Origin: Prevotella sp.
GTDB taxonomy: Bacteria; Bacteroidota; Bacteroidia; Bacteroidales; Bacteroidaceae
NCBI GenBank assembly: GCA_017449025.1
Contig: JAFSKJ010000099.1
Span: 1-64,000 of the forward strand
DNA: 64,000 bases
Reading direction: 5' to 3'
Both the position numbers and the translations under genes were made by a program. Positions within the stretch are counted from its first letter, which is position 1, and every line of letters begins with the position of its first letter. Positions 43,827 to 49,713 of this stretch are shown here, piece by piece. The notes beneath the pieces were generated by a model. The model saw nothing but the letters and a program-made list of their open reading frames with translations. It was not told the origin of the DNA and ran no database searches.

Positions 43827-44219
43827 CTACTTCCCTATCTGTTTCACTGTTCTCCCTTCCTTGCGTATTATGCGGATTGACTTCCCTCGGCCAGCACCAT
43901 CCGCGGCCCTCCCTGTTGCAGAGGTCTTGGGTAATGCCCTTCCCTGCAGGTCGTAGACCTTCGTCGGCCCCTTGCTGTTAGCGCCGACAGTGGGGGCATC
44001 TATGCCCGCCGACTTGTCTATCTTGGCCCTCATGTTTGCCACGCCTGTCATGGTCGAGCCGTCGCTTAGCGTCACCTCCACCTTCTCGCGGTCGAACACT
44101 ATTCTTCTCACGGTCATGCCCTCCACCAGCTGGTTGTTTATGGTGGTCTGCTGAGCGTATGCCATGCCCACGCCCGTCACAGCCGCCACCACAGTCATTA
44201 TCTTTCTAATGGTATTCAT
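43827..44219 (-). CDS. Small secreted protein with YDLQGR C-terminal tail
   Basis: I chose 44219 (MNTIRKIMTVVAAVTGVGMAYA, signal peptide) over the ATG at 44273, since a promoter lies between. The 130-residue protein has a beta block 'MTVRRIVFDREKVEVTLSDG' and a tail KVYDLQGRALPKTSATG ending in KSIRIIRKEGRTVKQIGK. The plan matches the protein at 28703-29068, with weak sequence likeness apart from the SDGST core and the tail. It is the first gene of a unit with a secreted hydrolase. The function is unknown; the tail may be a surface-sorting signal. Confidence 0.7.
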   Translation of the reverse strand: MNTIRKIMTVVAAVTGVGMAYAQQTTINNQLVEGMTVRRIVFDREKVEVTLSDGSTMTGVANMRAKIDKSAGIDAPTVGANSKGPTKVYDLQGRALPKTSATGRAADGAGRGKSIRIIRKEGRTVKQIGK

Positions 44220-44237
44220 TCTGCTTGATTTTTGGCG

Positions 44238-44268
44238 CAAAGATACAATAAAAAATCCAAACACCAAA
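44238..44268 (-). promoter_or_regulatory. Promoter for the small protein-hydrolase unit
   Basis: On the minus strand TTTG (44268-44265) and TATCTTTG (44245-44238) are 19 bases apart, with the start at 44219 about 19 bases downstream. The context nearly matches the promoter at 29105. Confidence 0.65.
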
Positions 44269-44370
44269 GCCAAAGAGATAAATGTTACACGAATTTCAAT
44301 GATTTATTTGGTAGTCTCATTCTTTCTTCGTAAATTTGTCCGCAAATTGTGTAGCAACCATCCATTTAGC

Positions 44371-44568
44371 GTTCCTCCCTACTATCATGTTGAGGAACTT
44401 ACACGCCAGCTAACTGAATATGGAGAGCTGCTTATCGCCAACAAGACGAAAGCAACCGAAAAGAAGAAACGATATAGGCACGAAAGTCTCCGAGGTCTGA
44501 TGAATGGTGTCAGCGCTTCTTCTGAAGAACTTATTGAAGAATATCTGCAAGAGAAATACGGCACATGA
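44371..44568 (+). pseudogene. Fragment of an unrecognised helical protein
   Basis: The frame ending at 44568 encodes a plausible charged helical tail (EELTRQLTEYGELLIANK ... RHESLRGLMNGVSASSEEL ... EEYLQEKYGT). It has no in-frame start at a sensible place: the open frame begins inside the signal region of the gene on the other strand. It could be the end of a small antitoxin-like protein whose beginning is lost. It lies next to the repeat island. I do not recognise the family. Confidence 0.35.
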
Positions 44569-44579
44569 AGATTTTGAAA

Positions 44580-44672
44580 TAGGGTGTCAGGGTGACAGAA
44601 TGTCCTACTGCAAAGCGTTTGCACCCTGTTTGAGGGTGACAGAGGGTGACAGGAGGGTGACAGGTATGACAA
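44580..44672. repeat. Imperfect AGGGTGACAG direct repeats
   Basis: Units of 10-11 bases, AGGGTGACAG, occur singly near 44590 and then three times in a row at about 44630-44662. The region is non-coding. Similar short direct repeats (AGTGTAGGCA) occur at 188-208. Confidence 0.6.
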
Positions 44673-44682
44673 TGGTCTTTAA

Positions 44683-44760
44683 TAAGCCCCCCAACCCCCT
44701 TAAGGGGGAACTACAGACTCTGCAGGAACTCCCCCCCTTTAGGGGGCAAGGGGGCTTGGG
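44683..44760. repeat. G/C-run inverted repeat
   Basis: AAGCCCCCCAACCCCCTTAA near 44684 and AGGGGGCAAGGGGGCTTGGG near 44741 are inverse arms, each also palindromic around TTAA or TTTA. The layout is that of the arms around the batD start (35652-35809). Confidence 0.65.
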
Positions 44761-44838
44761 GGTGCTTTGCACCGCCCGACATTGAGAGGTGACCGCTTTG
44801 CGGTCATACTGCAGTTCAACCGCACAGCACGGAAAAAT
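44761..44838. repeat. Right-end module of the 210-492 element
   Basis: Hairpins GGTGC/GCACC (44761-44773) and GACCGC/GCGGTC (44791-44805) and the end TTCAACCGCACAG (44815-44827) match 412-479, with loops changed to TTT. The left end CTGTGCGGTTGAA is absent, so this is a partial copy. Confidence 0.75.
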
Positions 44839-45006
44839 CCACCTTAATTATTAAACTGATAGCATAATTCGACCAGGCCAGCAACAACGATGTTGCCGAT
44901 GTCGACATCATGGTGATTATCAATATCATGTCGTATTAGATGTCCGCCATCCAACTTCTCACAAAGCATGAGGTATGGTTGAGCTGTTCTCTATGGGCAA
45001 TAGTAA

Positions 45007-45204
45007 GACGCTCCCTCTGGAGGTGTATGGGTCAATTGCAAGCGGTTTACCATTTATAATGGCATGGTGGTTAACGACCTGCAGGGCTGGCGCATTAAGG
45101 CACAGCCGAAGAAGAAGGGTGTGTAAGTGTGGCAGGGCCGCAAGATAGAGAAGCCCATAAGGAAGGGCCTGTATATCCGCGGCGGAAAGAAGGTTGTGAG
45201 GTAA
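45007..45204 (+). pseudogene. Relics of secreted-protein C-terminal tails
   Basis: One frame reads VVNDLQGWRIKAQPKKKGV and a stop (45064-45126). In the same frame it then reads WQGRKIEKPIRKGLYIRGGK and KVVR before a stop (45130-45204). Both are recognisable ends of the 'DLQGR ... KG(V/L)YI..GKKVV' type. No signal peptide or upstream domain remains: an in-frame stop lies at 45004-45006. They look like the remains of one or two decayed secreted proteins; the second ends directly at a repeat. Confidence 0.55.
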
Positions 45205-45289
45205 TCTATAGGAAGACGATGCCAGAGGCATCAGATAGGGGTAGCCAGCCATACAGCCGTGCCGTAGGTACGGCGAAATGGCTGGCTAC
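45205..45289. repeat. Inverted copy of the 29651-29700 repeat with hairpin
   Basis: 45205-45254 is the inverse of 29651-29700 with about two differences. GTAGCCAGCCAT (45241-45252) pairs perfectly with ATGGCTGGCTAC (45278-45289). Confidence 0.75.
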
Positions 45290-45297
45290 TCCTATCA

Positions 45298-45404
45298 TGC
45301 CCCTCTGGGGCATTGAGGTGCGGGCGGGCGAGGGCGCCCGCGTTCCAGCATATTCACGCGTGCGTACGAGATGACACATAGGAACGCGGACGACCTCGCC
45401 CGCC
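45298..45404. repeat. Two opposed GGAACGCGG repeats and a CCCCTCTGGGG hairpin
   Basis: GGCGGGCGAGGGCGCCCGCG with TTCC (45323-45346) and GGAACGCGGACGACCTCGCC with CGCC (45381-45404) are opposed copies of the family seen at 21057 and 29467. CCCCTCTGGGGCATTG occurs at about 45300 and again near 45455. Confidence 0.7.
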
Positions 45405-45485
45405 CCGCTGACACAGATAAGTTGTCCAAGTTGTCATAGTTGTCGTTTATATCCCCTCTGGGGCATTGTAAATTATTCATAAAAT

Positions 45486-45610
45486 GCCGTGAAACATTGG
45501 GGGCATCCGTAGAGTGGCACTTTACGACCGTAAAGTGGCACTTAATTTCAAAAAAGTGCCACTTTAGCTCCGTAGAGTGGCACTCTACGGATGAGGCCCA
45601 ATGTTTCACG
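45486..45610. repeat. Four-palindrome 21-bp array, copy 3, with long terminal inverted repeats
   Basis: Palindromes are centred at 45516, 45537, 45558 and 45579, exactly 21 bases apart. The flanks CCGTGAAACATTGGG and CATCCGTAGAGTGGCAC on the left are mirrored on the right (CTACGGATG, CCCAATGTTTCACGG). The whole 125-base element is therefore a near-perfect foldback. It is the most complete of the three copies. Confidence 0.88.
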
Positions 45611-45696
45611 GTAGAAAAGTGTAAGACTTGTCGTAGGTTGGATGGAGACTATTAGCTACCTTTGTAGGTTGGTTGTCTTTAGGGCAACGCTGCTCG

Positions 45697-48384
45697 TTAT
45701 AGTCTGTTCTTCTCTGCATTTCCGGCACCGGTGCCCTTGTACTTCGACGGGGTGACGTTGAAGCGGTAGCGGAGGGAGAGCTGGATGCAGCGGGAGTCGT
45801 TGTCCTCCTCCTTGCTGATCATCAGGCGGTTGCTGTAGAGCGTGAAGCGGTTGATGCCGCCGTTGAAGAGGTCGTTGCCTGTGAGCTTGATGTTGAGTCG
45901 TCGACGGAAGAAGTCCTTGCTGACGCTGAGCGAGAGCAAGGGATTGGTGCAGTCGAACCACGCATTCTGCTGATAGCTGTGGGTGTGCATATTGAAGTCG
46001 GCCTGCAGCAGCCAGTCGTGCGGCAGTGTCACGATGTTGCCTAATTGCAGGGCCAGCATGGGGTGGTTGAAACGCTTCTCCTGGTCAAGGAATGTTGACT
46101 TGAACCACGGTTTCATCAGCATTACGTTGTACTGCGGCGTCCATGTGACTTGGCCCAGCCTGACGTCCTTATGTGCGCCCAGCGTGACTGTGAGCCAGTC
46201 GGCATGGTCGTAGTTCTTGTGCGACACGAGGTTCACCTTTGAGTCTTCTTCCAGACTCTCCGCCGAATACAGGATGGGGTCTGCGCAATGGGTAAAGTTG
46301 GTGGTCAGGAAGAGCCATTTCCACATCATCATCGCGTTCAGGCTATGGTACTTGATGGGCTTGAGATAGGGATTTCCCGTCTGCATATTCAGGCGGTTCT
46401 CATAGATGACATCGCTGCTCAACTGCCAGTAGGACGGGCGTGTCGTGCGTTTGGAGTAGTTGAGGGAGAGGCGTAAGTCCTTGACAGATGTAGAAACTGA
46501 AAAGGACGGGAATAGGTCGTCGTAGGTACGGCACTGCTCATCGCGTCGCTGTCCGCCGACGAAATACTCCGACTCCACATGTTCGTAGCGCAGACCGGCG
46601 GAGAACTGGAAGCGTCCTAAGCGTTGGCGCAATTCCATGAAGGGGGCAATGTTGCTCTCGTGCTGCTCGTTGTTGCTGTTGGCAATGTATCCTTCGAGGT
46701 TGTCGAATCTGCTGCGCCAGCGCGTGTTGGTATATTCCTCGCCCACTTCTATCTGGCCTAGCCCACCCCCGTCCCCTCCCCAAGGGAGGGGGAGAGTGAC
46801 GAAGAGTTTCTCGGCCAGCAGCTTACTGCGCGTCAGGCTTTCGGTGTTCACATCGCGGTCTTCATGCTCGGCACTGAGTTCCTGCTGCTGGTTGCGGCTC
46901 TGCTGCTTGCGCGAGGTATAGTCGGCGTTGAAGTCGATGCTGAGCTGTCCCACCTTGCCTGTATAATAGAGATTGACCTGATGCGTGGGCGCGTTCTTGT
47001 CACGCTTGACGCTGCTGTTTTGCAGATGGTCGTAGAAGCCCCCACCAACCTCCCCCGACTGGGGGAGGCTATTTTGCTGCCCCATCCCACCAACCTCCCC
47101 CGACCGGGGGAGGCTTTGAATATCGTCGTCATTCTCCCTGCGGGTCTTCACGTAGTCGTAAGTATTCTGGTAGAAGCCGCCGAAAGAGTGGTTGTCGTTG
47201 ACTTGGTAGTTGAAGCCGAGACGTTCCTCAAAGAAAGGATTGCGTGCCACGGCATGTTCTCGGTTGGTGATGGTCCACAACGTATCGGCAAAGACCTTCT
47301 GCTCGAACTCGTCACGATTCCATCTTTTGTTATAGGCCCCGAAGAGGTTGGCGAACAGTTCCAGTCCGCCTGTGCGGTAGGTCAGGTTGACGCGCTCGTT
47401 GTTGGCATAACCGCGCCCGCTGCGACTCCACGACGACAGCTCCACGCCGAGGCCCTCGCCAGCAGCGCGCTTGGTGCGTATGACGATGACAGCATTCACC
47501 GAAGCGTCGTAGCGGGCACCGGGATTCTGAATGACCTCGACGCTGCGAATCATGTCCGACTGCACGTTCCTCAACTCGTTCAGGTCTGTCAGTTTGCGGT
47601 TGTTCAGATAGATGAGCGGTGCGCCCTTGCCTAATATTTCGTACCCCTCGCCCCGCTTGGCAATCATCGGCACACGTGTCAGCACGTCCTCAGCCGTGCC
47701 GAGCCGTTCCATCACCGTGCCCTCTACGTTCATCATCAGCGAGCTGCCCTGCATCACCACCTTGGGACGCTCACCCTGAACGACCACGCCGTTCAGCATA
47801 TAGTTGTCTGGCTGCATCCGAATGGTTCCCAAAGCCCCCTCCCAGCCTCCTCGCTGGGTGAGGAGACGATAGACAGTCTTGTAGCCGACGTAGGAGATGC
47901 GAAGAAGTATATTCTCCTCCCCCGAGGGAGAGGCTGGGAGGGGGCTGTAGGGGACGGCGAAGTAGCCAGCCTCGTTGCTCACGCCGCCGCCGACGAGTGT
48001 AGAGTCGTCTGGATGAAGCAGGTAAACGTTGGCGTAGCTGACGGGCTGGCCCTGTTCGTCGACGATGGTTCCCGTTAGGTGAAGGTCAGTCTTGTGGATG
48101 CACTCCACGAAGATTTCATGCTCACCGCTTTTTACAACCCTGATGGGATAGAACCCGATAATCTGCATGATGGCGTCGTGCAGTGTCTCATGCTTGACAT
48201 CTGTCGTGACCTTGAAATCCTCCAGTTCGTCGTAGATGAAGTTGATGGTATAGTCACTTTGCAGGTCGTTGAGTTCCATCAAGGCCTTCGACATCGACAT
48301 GTTATCATAGTGTCGGGTGATACGCTGGGCCAAAGCCAATGTCGCTACAAGGCAGAGCGCACAGGTGAATGTCAGTAGTCTCAT
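45697..48384 (-). CDS. TonB-dependent receptor with STN and CarboxypepD_reg domains
   Basis: Outer-membrane receptor of 895 residues. I chose 48384 (MRLLTFTCALCLVATLALAQ, signal peptide); the longer frame from 48528 overlaps the anti-sigma gene. The domains are: an STN signalling domain (about 20-100), a CarboxypepD_reg domain (about 105-200, GTIVDEQGQPVSYANVYL), a plug (about 215-320) and an outer-membrane beta-barrel of the OMP_b-brl_3 type. The STN domain and the upstream sigma/FecR pair point to transmembrane signalling. Five palindromic repeats are inserted in frame (for example SLPRSGEVGG, LPLPWGGDGGG). The ligand is unknown. Confidence 0.88.
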   Translation of the reverse strand: MRLLTFTCALCLVATLALAQRITRHYDNMSMSKALMELNDLQSDYTINFIYDELEDFKVTTDVKHETLHDAIMQIIGFYPIRVVKSGEHEIFVECIHKTDLHLTGTIVDEQGQPVSYANVYLLHPDDSTLVGGGVSNEAGYFAVPYSPLPASPSGEENILLRISYVGYKTVYRLLTQRGGWEGALGTIRMQPDNYMLNGVVVQGERPKVVMQGSSLMMNVEGTVMERLGTAEDVLTRVPMIAKRGEGYEILGKGAPLIYLNNRKLTDLNELRNVQSDMIRSVEVIQNPGARYDASVNAVIVIRTKRAAGEGLGVELSSWSRSGRGYANNERVNLTYRTGGLELFANLFGAYNKRWNRDEFEQKVFADTLWTITNREHAVARNPFFEERLGFNYQVNDNHSFGGFYQNTYDYVKTRRENDDDIQSLPRSGEVGGMGQQNSLPQSGEVGGGFYDHLQNSSVKRDKNAPTHQVNLYYTGKVGQLSIDFNADYTSRKQQSRNQQQELSAEHEDRDVNTESLTRSKLLAEKLFVTLPLPWGGDGGGLGQIEVGEEYTNTRWRSRFDNLEGYIANSNNEQHESNIAPFMELRQRLGRFQFSAGLRYEHVESEYFVGGQRRDEQCRTYDDLFPSFSVSTSVKDLRLSLNYSKRTTRPSYWQLSSDVIYENRLNMQTGNPYLKPIKYHSLNAMMMWKWLFLTTNFTHCADPILYSAESLEEDSKVNLVSHKNYDHADWLTVTLGAHKDVRLGQVTWTPQYNVMLMKPWFKSTFLDQEKRFNHPMLALQLGNIVTLPHDWLLQADFNMHTHSYQQNAWFDCTNPLLSLSVSKDFFRRRLNIKLTGNDLFNGGINRFTLYSNRLMISKEEDNDSRCIQLSLRYRFNVTPSKYKGTGAGNAEKNRL
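46760..46797. repeat. Coding palindrome in the receptor barrel (a)
   Basis: GTCCCCTCCCCAAGGGAGGG with flanking GCCCACCCCC and GGAGAG. It is read on the minus strand as LPLPWGGDGGGLG, near residue 530. Confidence 0.7.
47037..47115. repeat. Two coding palindromes in the receptor barrel (b, c)
   Basis: CCAACCTCCCCCGACTGGGG (first) and CCAACCTCCCCCGACCGGGG (second) are direct copies about 45 bases apart. They are read on the minus strand as LPQSGEVGGG and LPRSGEVGGMG, near residues 423-449. Confidence 0.8.
47831..47866. repeat. Coding palindrome in the receptor N-terminal domain (d)
   Basis: AAGCCCCCTCCCAGCCTCCT plus CGCTGGGTGAGGAGAC. It is read on the minus strand as LLTQRGGWEGALG. Confidence 0.7.
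47914..47946. repeat. Coding palindrome in the receptor N-terminal domain (e)
   Basis: CTCCTCCCCCGAGGGAGAGG plus CTGGGAGGGGGCT. It is the inverse of copy d and is read on the minus strand as SPLPASPSGEEN. Confidence 0.7.
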
Positions 48385-48386
48385 GT

Positions 48387-49025
48387 CTATTCTACGGTTA
48401 AGATACTGTCGTTTAACTCTAAGTGGAAACGCTCGAAGTTGTTGAGCTGTCTCGTGCTCTCCGAGACAGAGAGCTGTCTGTTCCAGATGAAGAACAACCG
48501 CAACGTCTTGACCTCCTCGTTCTTCCAATTCAGCGTCAGCCTATAGTAGTCGGCCATCTCGGTCAGAATCTGCTCGAGTGTGGCCTCGTTGTAACGTACA
48601 GGAGCCTCACCGTCAGCCACTCTCGCAGTGGTGAGGGGAGTGATATGATTGTCGGCACTATCTGAAACAGAGTAATTACTTCCCTCTCCCCCACGAGAGG
48701 AGCTGGGGGTGAGGCTGTAGATAGCAGCTAAGGCTATGCCCGACAGCATCAGTATGCCGATGAAGGTGGCAGCTGTCTTCAGCCAACCGCGCCCTGGTTT
48801 CCGCTCTGTCAGATGAGCCTGTGCGAAGCGCTGCCATTCAGCATCCACATCGTATTCTGCTGTTTTGCCATCTTCGGTCTTCATGGCCTGTTTCAGCTGT
48901 GTCGTGGCTTCCATCAGTTGGCGCACTTCTGGGTCGTCAAGCATCGCTTGCAATGCCTGCTCTGAGAACTGTTCAGGATGCTCCTGCATGTCCAATATCA
49001 ACTGGATTTTCTCATCTCTCTCCAT
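48387..49025 (-). CDS. FecR-like anti-sigma factor
   Basis: A 212-residue single-pass membrane protein. A cytoplasmic helical part (about 1-80) precedes a membrane helix TAATFIGILMLSGIALAAIY near residue 85-104. A periplasmic linker and a C-terminal DUF4974-like domain follow (TLEQILTEMADYYRLTLNWK ... LRLFFIWNRQLS), as in FecR proteins of Bacteroidetes. The usual central FecR beta domain is nearly absent, so the protein is short. Two palindromic repeats form the linker (TPSSSRGGEG and TPLTTARVADGE). It overlaps the sigma-factor gene by 14 bases and ends 2 bases before the receptor start, so all three are coupled. Confidence 0.8.
   Translation of the reverse strand: MERDEKIQLILDMQEHPEQFSEQALQAMLDDPEVRQLMEATTQLKQAMKTEDGKTAEYDVDAEWQRFAQAHLTERKPGRGWLKTAATFIGILMLSGIALAAIYSLTPSSSRGGEGSNYSVSDSADNHITPLTTARVADGEAPVRYNEATLEQILTEMADYYRLTLNWKNEEVKTLRLFFIWNRQLSVSESTRQLNNFERFHLELNDSILTVE
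48603..48640. repeat. Coding palindrome in the anti-sigma linker (f)
   Basis: AGCCTCACCGTCAGCCACTC plus TCGCAGTGGTGAGGGGAG. It resembles the inverse of 48681-48715 and encodes TPLTTARVADGEA. Confidence 0.55.
48681..48715. repeat. Coding palindrome in the anti-sigma linker (g)
   Basis: TCCCTCTCCCCCACGAGAGG plus AGCTGGGGGTGAGGC. It encodes LTPSSSRGGEGS on the minus strand, just after the membrane helix. Confidence 0.7.
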
Positions 49026-49533
49026 AGTCTTGTTCCTTTTGATTGTTATACTCCTTGATTGTAATCATGGCCTTGGCCAGGTGTTTGTATACCATCACGC
49101 GGCTGATGCCTATCTGGTCGGCAATCTCCTGGTACTTCATGCCGTTGATATGCCTCATGCGAAACACCAATAAGGTCTGTTCCGTCAGATGCTGCTTTGC
49201 GTAGGCCATGATTTTCTGAAGCCGTTGCTCAACAGTAGCATAGGAAAAAGCGTCATCGTCTGTCACCATGTTCTGCTTCATCTCCAGCGTATAGGCCTGC
49301 TCAAACTTAGCCCTTACATCCTTGTGCTCCAGCAGATTCAGGCAGCGGTTCCTGACACTCGCCATCAGATAGCCCTCCATGTTCTTAGGCAGTATGTCGG
49401 TGTTCATCAGCGTGGCAAACACCTCGCTCACCACGTCGCGCGATTCCTCGTCGTCGTAGAGCATCCGCATAGCCAACCGTATCATTGAGCCATAGTGCTG
49501 CCGGAACAATATTTCTATCTCTTCTTTCTTCAT
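49012..49533 (-). CDS. ECF sigma factor
   Basis: RNA polymerase sigma-70 factor of the extracytoplasmic-function class, 173 residues. Region 2 spans about 8-75 (LFRQHYGSMIRLAMRMLYDD, then the DVVSEVFATLM -10-binding helix). Region 4 is at about 110-165, with the helix-turn-helix KYQEIADQIGISRVMVYKHL. It overlaps the FecR-like gene by 14 bases. By analogy with FecI/FecR/FecA it should drive the receptor operon when the receptor binds its ligand. The divergent receptor at 49714 could also be a target. Confidence 0.92.
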   Translation of the reverse strand: MKKEEIEILFRQHYGSMIRLAMRMLYDDEESRDVVSEVFATLMNTDILPKNMEGYLMASVRNRCLNLLEHKDVRAKFEQAYTLEMKQNMVTDDDAFSYATVEQRLQKIMAYAKQHLTEQTLLVFRMRHINGMKYQEIADQIGISRVMVYKHLAKAMITIKEYNNQKEQDYGER

Positions 49534-49674
49534 TCTATTATTATAGACAGGAAAAGAGGTGGAAAAGATAACCTAAATACAAACTTTTTTTTGCAAAGAA
49601 TTCTGCCAAGTCAAAAAAAAAGTGGTTAGCTACACTTTTTTGCGGAAACGTCTACGCAATTAAGAATAATTTAG

Positions 49675-49682
49675 TAACTTTG
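49675..49682 (+). promoter_or_regulatory. -7 box for the second TonB receptor
   Basis: TAACTTTG matches the housekeeping -7 box, 31 bases before the ATG at 49714. No -33 box is clear. A housekeeping-type box here argues that this operon need not depend on the neighbouring ECF factor. Confidence 0.5.
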
Positions 49683-49713
49683 CAGCCAACTTATAGAAGT
49701 AACGAAAGCAGAA

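Noticed and set aside
44164..44568. Full 134-residue protein from the ATG at 44164
   Set aside because: That ATG lies inside the signal-peptide codons of the minus-strand gene and the first half is low-quality hydrophobic sequence. Only the last 60 or so residues look real, so it is listed as a fragment.
45697..48528. Receptor start at 48528
   Set aside because: It would overlap the anti-sigma gene by 142 bases and place 48 unlikely residues before a clear signal peptide at 48384.
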